From the NCBI RefSeq assembly GCF_016806695.1, contig NZ_WUED01000006.1:1-64000 (forward strand): a stretch of 64,000 nt of DNA, written 5' to 3'. The stretch's first letter is position 1, and each line of letters starts with the position of its first letter. Positions 38,913-48,152 of the stretch are shown here, piece after piece. The DNA is from Campylobacter bilis. Its GTDB lineage: Bacteria > Campylobacterota > Campylobacteria > Campylobacterales > Campylobacteraceae. A program made the translations under genes and the position numbers. The notes under the pieces are model-generated. The model had not been told where the DNA came from. It did not search any database and saw only the letters and a program-made list of their open reading frames with translations.

Positions 38913-40482
38913 TTCTAAAATCAGCTACCGTTTGATTGTTTTTATAATGGTATTTATTTTTGGAGTGGTGTTTTCTTTGCCTTCTTTTTTGCAGTCTGAA
39001 CGTGGAGCTAAGATCAATTTAGGACTTGATTTGCAAGGTGGGCTTTACATGCTTTTGGGTGTGGATAATAAAGAAGCTGTGAAGTCAAAAATTAAATCGA
39101 TTGCATCTTCATTAAATTATTCTTTTAATAAAGAAAATATTTTAAATGATGGCTTGAGTACTCATGATGATATTTTAGAGTTTACTTTACTAGATAATGC
39201 TGATCTTGTAAAAGTTGAAAATTTGCTTAAAGAAATCAAAGGAATTGATGTGCAAAGTGAAAATATGCATTACCGAATTTCTTTCACCCCTGAAGAAGTA
39301 AAAAGTATAGAGAATTTTGCACTTTTACAAGCAGTTGAAACTATAAGAAATCGTTTAGATCAGTTTGGCTTAGCAGAGCCAACAGTGGCTAAGCAAGGTG
39401 AAGATAAAATTTTAGTAGAGCTTGCAGGCATTAAAACTAAAGAAGAGGAATTAAGGGCTAAAGAGCGTATTACCAAAGCAGCACATTTGCAATTAATGGA
39501 AGTGGATGATTCTAAAATGAGTCAAGCTTCTACTATGAGTGATGCTGAAGCAGCAAGCTATGGTATTATTTTAGTTCCTGATTCTCGCAATCCTAATTTA
39601 AAATATCCTTTAAAAAGCGTGCCTATTCTTGATGGTTCTATGCTTACTGATGCTAGAGTAGGATTTAGCGATAAGAGTAATTATCCTGTTATTAATTTCA
39701 CTTTAAATGCAGAAGGTTCTAGAAAATTTGCTGATTATACTGGAGCTAATGTAGGAAAACGTCTTGCAATTGTGCTTGATAATAAGGTATATTCTGCACC
39801 TTCTATTAACGAACGTATAGGTGGAGGAAGTGGACAAATTAGTGGGGCATTTACTCAAGAAGAAGCACATGATGTGGCAGTGGCTTTAAGAAGCGGGGCT
39901 TTACTTGCTCCTGTAAAGCTTCTTGAACAAAGAAGCATAGGACCGTCTTTGGGTGCAGATAGTATTAAAATGAGCATGATAGCTTTAATCGGTGCTTCGC
40001 TTTTTATTATTGTGTTTATGATAATGTATTATGGTATAGCCGGAATTTTTGCTAATATTGCTATGCTTGTGAATGTTTTAGTGGTTGTGGCTGTTATGGC
40101 GATGTTTGGAGCTACTTTAACTTTACCAGGAATGGCCGGTTTGGTTTTAACTGTAGGTATGGCTGTGGATGCAAATGTTATTATAAATGAACGTATTCGA
40201 GAACTTTTACGTGAAGGAATGAGTATAAGAGCTAGTATAGAACAAGGTTATAAAAATGCTATGAGTGCTATTGTAGATTCAAACATCACTTCTCTTGTAA
40301 CTTCTGTGGTTCTTTATGCCTATGGAACAGGCACGGTTAAAGGTTTTGCTGTGACTTTAGGAATTGGTATTGTTGTTTCTATGATTACAGCCATTTGGGG
40401 AACCCATGGAATGTTTGATTATTTTATGACTCGTATAGAAAAAAGCAATAATACAAGATTTTGGTTTGGTTATAGGAGATAA
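38905..40482 (+). CDS. secD: Protein translocase subunit SecD
   Basis: This 525-aa RND-type membrane protein drives late steps of Sec export using the proton gradient. The first membrane helix (about 8-28) is followed by LGLDLQGGLYMLL (D1), a large periplasmic domain, and five helices from about 355. The pore helix motif VGMAVDANVIINERIREL carries the key Asp. The length is shorter than E. coli SecD (615) but usual for Campylobacterota. Confidence 0.95.
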   Translation: MRNSKISYRLIVFIMVFIFGVVFSLPSFLQSERGAKINLGLDLQGGLYMLLGVDNKEAVKSKIKSIASSLNYSFNKENILNDGLSTHDDILEFTLLDNADLVKVENLLKEIKGIDVQSENMHYRISFTPEEVKSIENFALLQAVETIRNRLDQFGLAEPTVAKQGEDKILVELAGIKTKEEELRAKERITKAAHLQLMEVDDSKMSQASTMSDAEAASYGIILVPDSRNPNLKYPLKSVPILDGSMLTDARVGFSDKSNYPVINFTLNAEGSRKFADYTGANVGKRLAIVLDNKVYSAPSINERIGGGSGQISGAFTQEEAHDVAVALRSGALLAPVKLLEQRSIGPSLGADSIKMSMIALIGASLFIIVFMIMYYGIAGIFANIAMLVNVLVVVAVMAMFGATLTLPGMAGLVLTVGMAVDANVIINERIRELLREGMSIRASIEQGYKNAMSAIVDSNITSLVTSVVLYAYGTGTVKGFAVTLGIGIVVSMITAIWGTHGMFDYFMTRIEKSNNTRFWFGYRR

Positions 40483-40484
40483 TA

Positions 40485-41456
40485 ATGCAGTTTTTTAAAG
40501 AAAAGAAGATTTATGATTTTATGAGAATACGTTTTATTGCTATTTCTTTTTCTTTTATCTTGTTTTTTGGTTCTATTTATTTGTTTTGGGAAAGAGGATT
40601 GCAATATGGTATTGATTTTAGTGGAGGAACCTTAGTTCAATTAAAATACGAAAGCGTGGCACCTTTAGATCAAATTCGTGAAATTTTAGAAAAGCAAGGC
40701 AATTTTCAAAATTTGTCTGTAACAGAATTTGGAAGCAGTGAAGAAGTCACAATACGTTTTTTAGAAAGCAATGATAATGTAAGCAATGATATAGGTGAGT
40801 ATATTGTAACCCTTTTGAAAGATACAGGAAAATTTGAAGTACGTCGTGCGGATATAGTAGGTCCAAAGGTAGGTGATGAACTTAGAAATAAAGGTCTTAT
40901 GGCCATAGCTGTATCTTTAGTAGCGATTTTAATTTATATAGCTATACGTTTTGAATGGCGTTTTGCGCTTGCAGCTATTATTAGCGAAATTCATGATGTT
41001 GTGATTACTTTAGGGGCTATTTCTTTATTTAAAATTGATGTGAATTTGGATACTTTAGCAGCTGTTTTAACTGTGCTTGGGTATTCTTTAAATGATACGA
41101 TTATTATTTTTGATAGGATTAGAGAAAACATTAAAACAAGCAAAAAAAATGAGCTTTCATCTATAATTAATGAAAGCGTTTCAGTGACTTTATCAAGAAC
41201 GGTTTTAACTTCAGGGCTTACTTTAGTCACAGTTGTGATGCTTTATTTTTTTGGTGGAGAGATGATACAAGGTTTTTCTTTAGCTTTAATCGTAGGTATA
41301 ATAATAGGCACTTTAAGTTCTATTTTTGTAGCAAGTCCGACTTTATTATGGTTTCAATTTAGTGTACTTGATTTTAGAAATAAAGAATTAGAAAAAATAA
41401 AAAGACAACAAGAAAAAGAGCGTCATCGTACTATGTATGAAAAAGGGATAATTTAA
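40485..41456 (+). CDS. secF: Protein translocase subunit SecF
   Basis: This 323-aa partner of SecD has six membrane helices. GIDFSGGTLVQLKY follows the first helix, as expected for the family. The transmembrane LGYSLNDTIIIFDRIREN carries the conserved Asn-Asp pair of the proton path. A basic C-terminal tail (KIKRQQEKERHR) closes the protein. It begins 2 bp after secD and leuS follows by 9 bp. Confidence 0.96.
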   Translation: MQFFKEKKIYDFMRIRFIAISFSFILFFGSIYLFWERGLQYGIDFSGGTLVQLKYESVAPLDQIREILEKQGNFQNLSVTEFGSSEEVTIRFLESNDNVSNDIGEYIVTLLKDTGKFEVRRADIVGPKVGDELRNKGLMAIAVSLVAILIYIAIRFEWRFALAAIISEIHDVVITLGAISLFKIDVNLDTLAAVLTVLGYSLNDTIIIFDRIRENIKTSKKNELSSIINESVSVTLSRTVLTSGLTLVTVVMLYFFGGEMIQGFSLALIVGIIIGTLSSIFVASPTLLWFQFSVLDFRNKELEKIKRQQEKERHRTMYEKGII

Positions 41457-41465
41457 GGAGAAATT

Positions 41466-43895
41466 ATGGCTTATAAAGCAAGTTTAATAGAGGCAAAATG
41501 GCAAAAAATTTGGGATGAAGAAGAATATTTTGAGCCAAAAGATGATTTCACCTTAGCTAAAAAATATATTTTATCGATGTTTCCTTATCCTAGCGGTCGT
41601 ATCCATATGGGTCATGTAAGAAATTATACTATAGGGGATGCTTTAGCAAGATATTATCGCAAAATAGGATTTAATGTCTTACATCCTATAGGTTTTGATA
41701 GTTTTGGCATGCCTGCAGAAAATGCTGCAATCAAACATAAAATTCATCCAAAAACATGGACTTATGAAAATATAGCCTATATGAAAAAAGAACTTTTTTC
41801 TTTGGGTTTTTCTTTTTCGAAAAGAAAAATACTTGCAACTTCAGATCCTTTTTATACGAAATTTGAACAAGAATTATTCATTAAAATGTTTGAAAAAGGT
41901 TTGATTTATACTAAAGAAGCAAAGGTAAATTGGTGTGAACAAGATCAAACTGTTTTGGCTAATGAGCAAGTAGAGGATGGTAAATGTTGGCGTTGTGGTC
42001 ATGAAGTGGTTCAAAAAAAGATGCCAGGATATTATGTTAAAATTACTGCTTATACTGAAGAACTTTTAAAAGATTTAGATAAGTTAAAAGATAAATGGCC
42101 TAATCAAGTTTTAACTATGCAAGAAAATTGGATAGGTAAGAGTGAGGGCTTGGAATTTTGTTTAAATTTAGATGAGGAAAGTAAGCAAAAAGCCTGTGCT
42201 GATTCTTTAGAAGTTTTTACTACTAGGGCAGATACTATTTATGGTATATCTTATATAGCTTTAGCTCCAGAGCATCCTATAATTCAAAATTTACTTATCA
42301 AAGCGTACTTAAATGAAGATGTATCGGATAGAATTAAAGCAATGCAAAATCAAAGTCCAAGAGAAAGGCAAAGCGCTTTAAAAGAAGGATATTTTTTAGG
42401 AATTTATGCCATACATCCTTTAAGCAAAGAAAAAATTCCTTTATGGGTGGCAAATTTTGTTTTGGCTGATTATGGTAGTGGTGCAGTAATGGCAGTTCCA
42501 GCTCATGATGAAAGAGATTTTGACTTTGCACAAAAATATAATTTGGCTATAAAACAAGTCATTCAAACTCAAAAACCCTTGCCTTACACTCAAAAATCAG
42601 GCAAACTTATTAATAGTGAAGAATTTAATGAACTTGATTGTAATGAAGCAAGGCTAAAGATTATTTCTAAACTAGAAGCGCAAAATATAGGAAAAAAAGT
42701 TGTAAATTTTAAGATTCGCGATTGGGGGGTTTCACGTCAAAGGTATTGGGGTGCACCTATTCCTATGGTTAAATGTCAAAATTGTGGTATAGTGCCTCAA
42801 AAATTAGAAAATCTTCCTATAGTTTTACCTCAAGATGTACAAATCACAGGAGAAGGAAATCCTCTTGATAAGCATCCTACTTGGAAAATCTGTATTTGTC
42901 CAAAATGTGGTCAACAAGCACAAAAAGAAAGCGATACTTTAGATACCTTTTTTGAAAGTTCATGGTATTTTGCACGTTTTGCAAGCGATGAAAAGACTTG
43001 GGAAGAAAAGGTTTTGGATAAAAAAAGCGTGAGTTATTGGATGAATGTGGATCAATATGTAGGGGGTATTGAACACGCGATCTTACATTTACTTTATGCG
43101 AGGTTTTTTCAAAAAGTTTTAAGAGATTTGGGATATTTAACTCAAGATGAACCCTTTAATAGGCTTTTAACCCAAGGTATGGTTTTAAAAGACGGGGCTA
43201 AAATGTCAAAATCTAAGGGTAATGTTGTAGATCCTGATGAAATTATTAAAAAATACGGTGCTGATACTGCAAGACTTTTTATACTTTTTGCCGCACCTCC
43301 AGCTAAAGAATTAGAATGGAATGATGATGCGCTTGAAGGTGCTTATAGGTTTATTGCTAAACTTTATGATAGAGCACAAAAAATAAGAAAAGATAAGCTT
43401 TTAGAATTAAAACAAGAAAATTTAAATAAAGAAGAAAAATATGCAAGATTGAAAGTTTATGAAGCTTTAAAAAAATCTTTTGAAGTTTATGAGCAAAGTT
43501 TTGCTTTTAATACTTTAATCGCAGCTTGTATGGAAGCTTTAAATGCTTTAGCAAGCTGCAATAATGAGGCTTTAGAGCAAGAAGCATTTTATATTATTTT
43601 AAATATTTTAGAGCCTATTATTCCTCATGTTTGTTTTGAGCTTAGTAAAGAGCTTTTTGATTGTAAAAATTTTGTTAAATTAAATCTTAAAGAAGAGGTT
43701 TTTATCAAGGATAACTTAAGTTTAGTTGTGAGTATTAATGGTAAAAAAAGAGCTGAATTTGAGGTTTTAAGTACAGCTAGCAAAGAAGAAATTATGATGC
43801 TTGCAAAAGAAAATGTCTCTAAATGGCTTGAAGGTAAAACTATAATTAAAGAAATTTATGTGGAAGCTAAGTTGGTTAATTTGGTGGTTAAATGA
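41466..43895 (+). CDS. leuS: Leucyl-tRNA synthetase
   Basis: This 809-aa class I synthetase has the HIGH motif as [13 protein letters not shown] (HMGH), a CP1 editing domain with the TTRADTIYG region and the [15 protein letters not shown] editing site, and KMSKS as [12 protein letters not shown]. Cys-rich zinc ribbons appear as CWRCG and CPKCG. The ribosome binding site AAGGAG (41456-41461) is strong. The end overlaps lptE by 4 bp (ATGA). Confidence 0.97.
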   Translation: MAYKASLIEAKWQKIWDEEEYFEPKDDFTLAKKYILSMFPYPSGRIHMGHVRNYTIGDALARYYRKIGFNVLHPIGFDSFGMPAENAAIKHKIHPKTWTYENIAYMKKELFSLGFSFSKRKILATSDPFYTKFEQELFIKMFEKGLIYTKEAKVNWCEQDQTVLANEQVEDGKCWRCGHEVVQKKMPGYYVKITAYTEELLKDLDKLKDKWPNQVLTMQENWIGKSEGLEFCLNLDEESKQKACADSLEVFTTRADTIYGISYIALAPEHPIIQNLLIKAYLNEDVSDRIKAMQNQSPRERQSALKEGYFLGIYAIHPLSKEKIPLWVANFVLADYGSGAVMAVPAHDERDFDFAQKYNLAIKQVIQTQKPLPYTQKSGKLINSEEFNELDCNEARLKIISKLEAQNIGKKVVNFKIRDWGVSRQRYWGAPIPMVKCQNCGIVPQKLENLPIVLPQDVQITGEGNPLDKHPTWKICICPKCGQQAQKESDTLDTFFESSWYFARFASDEKTWEEKVLDKKSVSYWMNVDQYVGGIEHAILHLLYARFFQKVLRDLGYLTQDEPFNRLLTQGMVLKDGAKMSKSKGNVVDPDEIIKKYGADTARLFILFAAPPAKELEWNDDALEGAYRFIAKLYDRAQKIRKDKLLELKQENLNKEEKYARLKVYEALKKSFEVYEQSFAFNTLIAACMEALNALASCNNEALEQEAFYIILNILEPIIPHVCFELSKELFDCKNFVKLNLKEEVFIKDNLSLVVSINGKKRAEFEVLSTASKEEIMMLAKENVSKWLEGKTIIKEIYVEAKLVNLVVK

Positions 43896-44407
43896 AAAAG
43901 ATTTTAGTTTTTTTTATAGCTTTATTTTTAGCCGCTTGTGGCTATGTACCTACTTCAAAAATTGCCAACAATATTTTTGATGAGAAAGTTTATGTTAATG
44001 TTGAATTAAGCCAACAAGATCCAAGAAATAGTATTTTTGTGGCTGATACTTTAAAAGAAATGGTGATTGCAAAGCTAGGACGTAAACTTGCTTTAAAGCA
44101 TGAGGCTGATGATGTTATTAATGTTAAGATGAATAATTTAGAATTTATTCCTTTAGCTTATGATAAAAATGGCTATGTTATTAGCTATAAGGCTAAATTG
44201 AATTTGGATTTTCATGTTGTTTTTAAAGACGGATTAAGCCAGACTTTTAGTACAAGTGGAAGCTATAATTTTGATATTTCACCTAATAGCATTATTAGTG
44301 ATTCTGCACGGTATGAGGCTATTCGATCGGCTTCGGGAGAAGCATTTGATGAATTTATTTCTGTAATAGCCATTAAAGGGCAAAAGCGTCATGCTAAACA
44401 CCAATGA
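43892..44407 (+). CDS. lptE: LPS-assembly lipoprotein LptE-like
   Basis: This 171-aa outer-membrane lipoprotein probably plugs the LptD barrel in LOS export. The signal sequence [18 protein letters not shown] has a clear lipobox, with Cys16 lipidated. [11 protein letters not shown] start followed by an alpha/beta core fits the LptE/RlpB family, which is poorly conserved in sequence. Position after leuS is common in Gram-negatives, where leuS-lptE-holA is frequent. It overlaps the next gene by 17 bp. Confidence 0.8.
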   Translation: MKKILVFFIALFLAACGYVPTSKIANNIFDEKVYVNVELSQQDPRNSIFVADTLKEMVIAKLGRKLALKHEADDVINVKMNNLEFIPLAYDKNGYVISYKAKLNLDFHVVFKDGLSQTFSTSGSYNFDISPNSIISDSARYEAIRSASGEAFDEFISVIAIKGQKRHAKHQ

Positions 44408-45758
44408 AATAGCTAAGCAAACTTTAATTGTATTAAAAGAGAGAAAATTAAAACCTACTCCTGAAAATTATGCAGAGATTTTTGAAGAAATTTCTTTAAA
44501 ACACGGTATTACAAGTTCTAATAAGATTAAACTTGATAAATATAAAGCCTTGCTTTTACCAATTTATCAAAAGCAACTAGAGTCTAAAACTATACATACT
44601 TTAGAAGAACTGCTTAGTTTTTTAATTTCTATTGTAAATAGGCAAAGTGGAAAGCAATTTAGTGAGTTTTTTGAATTTTTATCTATAGTTTTTAAAGTTT
44701 TGCAAGTTAGTAAGGATAAAAAAATAAGAGAATTAGCTAAACTCACTTCAATGAGAATTTCTAAAACTATGGATAGTGAAGGTATTTATTTGCTTTTTAA
44801 AAAGTGGAAAGAATTTGAAAAAAATTATGATCAAAAGGATTTAGAAGAGCAGCTTCATCAATATGGTATTAATAAAGATGATGATTATGATAACGCGATT
44901 AAAAAACTTTTAATAAAGCTTCAAAAGTATGATGATGAGTATTTTGTCCAATTATTGTGTTTGGGTTTAAAACCTTCTTTGGTAGAAGATGTTAAAATTC
45001 AAACTTTCATACAAACTTTAATGCGAAAGCCTTTTATTATAGAGCAAAAAGATTTTAAGAATGAGTTGATGAAATTTGTAAATCACCGTATAGTGATTGA
45101 TAATATCTATGTTCAAAAAAATTTGAATTTTTTCCATGATAATTTGAAAAAAATTTATCAATCGCTTATTTTACTTGATAAATCTAACCAAGATAATATA
45201 GATTTTATAAAGACTTTAAAGCCAGATGGGAAAGGGGAGGTGAGGCTTAGTTTTGAAGATTTGAATTTGATGTTTAAGCAATTTGGAGAAAAGATCGTAA
45301 TTTTAAATAAGCAAATTCAATTTACACAGAGTTTAGAAGAAAGGCAAGCTTGGAGTGTTTTTAAAGAGCTTGAAAAAATGGATGAAAATTTCAAAAAATA
45401 TAAGGTTAATTATTCTTTAGCATTGTTTTGTATAACAAATTATGTTTTTATTATGGAAAAATACGGCATAGCAAGCTTAAATGAAATTTTTGTACGTTTT
45501 AGAAAAATTCTTAAAGATTCTTGCACCCAATTTGATGAACTTTGGATGATAGATGAGAAAAGTTATTTAATCATATCTCCTGGAACAAGCAAGGATGAAA
45601 TAGCCCATCTTGTTAACAAAAATCTTAGTACTATAGAAAATTTTCGATTTATTTATAAACAAGATATCATAGTTCCTAAGATTGATGTGGCGTATCTTGA
45701 TAAGCAAAGCATGCCCAATGTCAATATTTTAGAAGAATTAATGAAGTGTTCTAGCTAG
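44391..45758 (+). CDS. Helical protein with degenerate GGDEF-like C-terminus
   Basis: This 455-aa cytoplasmic protein has no signal or membrane segment. The N-terminal part (LKPTPENYAEIFEEISLKHG) matches a region often found ahead of diguanylate cyclase domains in Campylobacterota. The middle is helical. The last roughly 115 residues follow a GGDEF fold pattern (SLALFCITNYVFIMEKYG, then ELWMIDEKSYLIIS), but the GGDEF signature itself is replaced by IDEKS, so cyclase activity is unlikely. It may be a nucleotide-binding or scaffolding remnant. The C. jejuni counterpart (Cj1089c) is uncharacterised as far as I know. Confidence 0.65.
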   Translation: MLNTNEIAKQTLIVLKERKLKPTPENYAEIFEEISLKHGITSSNKIKLDKYKALLLPIYQKQLESKTIHTLEELLSFLISIVNRQSGKQFSEFFEFLSIVFKVLQVSKDKKIRELAKLTSMRISKTMDSEGIYLLFKKWKEFEKNYDQKDLEEQLHQYGINKDDDYDNAIKKLLIKLQKYDDEYFVQLLCLGLKPSLVEDVKIQTFIQTLMRKPFIIEQKDFKNELMKFVNHRIVIDNIYVQKNLNFFHDNLKKIYQSLILLDKSNQDNIDFIKTLKPDGKGEVRLSFEDLNLMFKQFGEKIVILNKQIQFTQSLEERQAWSVFKELEKMDENFKKYKVNYSLALFCITNYVFIMEKYGIASLNEIFVRFRKILKDSCTQFDELWMIDEKSYLIISPGTSKDEIAHLVNKNLSTIENFRFIYKQDIIVPKIDVAYLDKQSMPNVNILEELMKCSS

Positions 45759-46931
45759 ATGAGTAATATGGAAAAAATTGAGAATTTTTTAGCTCGTAAA
45801 ACTACAAATTATGAAAAAATAGATCGTTTTTTGATGTTTAGAATGTATGAAAAATATAAAAATCATTTTAAACATATCCCTATAATCCAACTCATAGGTA
45901 CTAATGGCAAGGGTAGTACAGGCAGGTTTTTAACCCAGCTTTTAGAAAATTTAAACTATACAGTAGGTCATTATACTAGTCCACATATTTTTAGTTTTAA
46001 TGAAAGGTTTTATCTTGAAGGTAAAATTGCAAGTGATGAACAATTACAAAAATCCCATGATAAACTTGAAGGTATTTTTCAAAAAGATTTGGAAAAATTA
46101 AGTTATTTTGAGTATGCCACCTTTTTGGCTATGTTTTTATTCCAAGATTGCGATTTTATTGTTTTAGAAGCAGGTGTAGGAGGGGAATATGATGCTACTT
46201 CTGTATTTGAAAGAAAAATGAATATTTTTACAAAAATTGGTTTAGATCATACTCAAATTTTGGGCAATTCTTTAAAATTGATTGCAAGAACTAAGCTTAA
46301 AGTCATGGCACCTTTAGCGCTTATAAGCGATGAACAAGAAAAAATTGTGTTTGACTTGGCACAAAAAATTGCTTTATTAAAAAAGGCTAATTTAGAATTA
46401 TCTTCTTTAGCTTCTTATTTAACAGAAGATTTTAAGATTTATTGTATGAAATTCTCTTTGCCTTATTTTTTAAGACACAATTTAAAATTGGCTTTAAAAG
46501 CGTGTGAACTTCTAACTTCTAAAAAGCAAACTTTAAAAGCCTTTCAAAATTTACAAGCTTTAAATTTACAAGCAAGATGTGAGCAAATTGCCCAAGATGT
46601 TTTTGTCGATGTGGGGCATAATGTTATGGCTGCTCAAGCCTTGCTTGAAAGATTTAAGGGAGAAAAAGTAAATCTCATTTATAATTCTTATCTAGATAAA
46701 GATATTTTTGAAATTTTAAAAACATTAAAGCCTATTATTGATACAATACAAATTTATAAGTATAAAAGCGTAGAACGGAAATTGGCTGATGATGAAATTT
46801 ATAGTGTTGCATCAAAACTAGAAATTAAATGTGAAGAATTTAAGAATTTAAAAGAAAATAAGAAAAAATTAGTTTTTGGATCTTTTATGCTGGTAGAAAA
46901 TTTTTTAAAGGAGTGGAGTGGTAAAAAATAA
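45759..46931 (+). CDS. folC: Folylpolyglutamate/dihydrofolate synthase FolC
   Basis: This 390-aa Mur-ligase-family enzyme adds glutamate to dihydropteroate and folates. The ATP P-loop is IQLIGTNGKGSTGRFL (about residue 43). YTSPHIFSFNERF is the folate/omega-loop region, and LEAGVGGEYDATSVF carries metal and glutamate contacts. It starts one base after the preceding stop; ATG 45768 is an alternative start. The end overlaps the M23 peptidase gene by 14 bp. Confidence 0.92.
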   Translation: MSNMEKIENFLARKTTNYEKIDRFLMFRMYEKYKNHFKHIPIIQLIGTNGKGSTGRFLTQLLENLNYTVGHYTSPHIFSFNERFYLEGKIASDEQLQKSHDKLEGIFQKDLEKLSYFEYATFLAMFLFQDCDFIVLEAGVGGEYDATSVFERKMNIFTKIGLDHTQILGNSLKLIARTKLKVMAPLALISDEQEKIVFDLAQKIALLKKANLELSSLASYLTEDFKIYCMKFSLPYFLRHNLKLALKACELLTSKKQTLKAFQNLQALNLQARCEQIAQDVFVDVGHNVMAAQALLERFKGEKVNLIYNSYLDKDIFEILKTLKPIIDTIQIYKYKSVERKLADDEIYSVASKLEIKCEEFKNLKENKKKLVFGSFMLVENFLKEWSGKK

Positions 46932-47820
46932 ATTCACTATTACCATTACAGATATTAACGGTTCAAAACATTTTTATTTAAATCAAATAATTAAAACAAT
47001 AGTTTTTTATACTCTTGCTTTTATTATTTTATTTTTAGTTTTTAGTGGTTTTTATATCAAATATCTTGATAGTAAACTTGATGATATTAGTCAAAAACGC
47101 GAAGAGCTTTTAAAAAAAAGCAAAGAGCTAGAATTAGCTAATGCACAAATGCAAAAGAGTATAGAAGAAAAAGCACAACAATACGCTGAGCTTGAAGATA
47201 AGATAGCTTCTTTTGAAGAGGCTTTAGGTTTAGAATCAGAGAACAATCTCACAATCAGTGCAAGACTTGATAATCTTCAGCTTACTAATGAACAACAACT
47301 TGGAATTTTAGGACAAATTCCTAATGGTTGGCCTATTGAAAATAAGGGGGTTACTGGAAATTTTGGATGGCGAGAACACCCTCTTTTAAAAAGAAAAGAA
47401 TTCCATCCAGGCATTGATTTAAGAGCTGAAAGCGGAACTCCTATTTATGCTCCGGCAAATGGAGTAGTAGAGTTTTCAGGCTATAGCGATAATGGTTATG
47501 GTTATAATGTTATTTTATTGCATAATTTTGGTTTTAAAACTGTATTTGCACATATGATGCGTAAAGAAGTTGTTAAAGCAGGTCAATTTGTAAGCAAAGG
47601 ACAATTAATAGGATATACCGGAAATACAGGTCTTTCAACTGGACCTCATTTGCATTATGAGGTAAGATTTATTAATAAAACTTTGCAACCTTTATACTTT
47701 TTAAATTTACAAAGGAAAAATATAAATGATTTTTTTAATCAAGAAAGGAGAGTTCCATGGCAATCTTTAATAAAGGCAATATCAGCCCAGCATCCAGCTC
47801 TGGTTCAGAAACAACAGTAA
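46918..47820 (+). CDS. M23 peptidoglycan endopeptidase, membrane anchored
   Basis: This 300-aa protein has one N-terminal membrane helix (about 22-46), a coiled coil (about 50-105), and a C-terminal M23 (LytM) domain. Zinc ligands are visible in HPGIDLRAESGTPIYAPANG (H-x3-D) and GPHLHYEVR (HxH). It should trim peptidoglycan peptide cross-links from the periplasmic side, as its relatives Csd1 of Helicobacter and the C. jejuni homolog do for helical shape. The start is GTG 46918 with AAGGAG 4 bp before. The last 64 bp overlap the bactofilin gene. Confidence 0.88.
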   Translation: MVKNKFTITITDINGSKHFYLNQIIKTIVFYTLAFIILFLVFSGFYIKYLDSKLDDISQKREELLKKSKELELANAQMQKSIEEKAQQYAELEDKIASFEEALGLESENNLTISARLDNLQLTNEQQLGILGQIPNGWPIENKGVTGNFGWREHPLLKRKEFHPGIDLRAESGTPIYAPANGVVEFSGYSDNGYGYNVILLHNFGFKTVFAHMMRKEVVKAGQFVSKGQLIGYTGNTGLSTGPHLHYEVRFINKTLQPLYFLNLQRKNINDFFNQERRVPWQSLIKAISAQHPALVQKQQ

Positions 47821-48152
47821 TTTCTGCAGGTGCTAGGATTGAAGGTAAGTTTTATTTTGCTTCTATGCTTCATGTTGATGGTGAATTAAGTGGGGTTATC
47901 CACTCTGAAAGCATAGTAGTTATTGGAAAAAATGGAAATTTAAAAGGTGAATTACAAGCAGATAAAATTGTGGTTAATGGATATTTTGAAGGACAAATTG
48001 AAGCAAATAGTTTAGAAATTTTATCAGGTGGGGTAGTTAATGGGGATATTATCATACAAAAAATTTCTATAGAAAATGGAGGTCGTTTTAATGGGACTAG
48101 TAGGATTAAAGAAGGTACCATAAAACTTATTGAAAATAATAATGAAGAATAA
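47757..48152 (+). CDS. Bactofilin (CcmA-type)
   Basis: This 131-aa cytoskeletal protein has a beta-helix made of short repeats (for example GVIHSESIVVIGKNGNLKGE and GEIQADKIVVNG-like turns) between disordered ends, the hallmark of bactofilins (DUF583). Its start lies inside the preceding M23 gene in another frame and has AAGGAGAG upstream. Bactofilin next to an M23 peptidase is the cell-shape pairing known from Helicobacter csd1-ccmA. It ends at the first base of mfd. Confidence 0.88.
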   Translation: MAIFNKGNISPASSSGSETTVISAGARIEGKFYFASMLHVDGELSGVIHSESIVVIGKNGNLKGELQADKIVVNGYFEGQIEANSLEILSGGVVNGDIIIQKISIENGGRFNGTSRIKEGTIKLIENNNEE

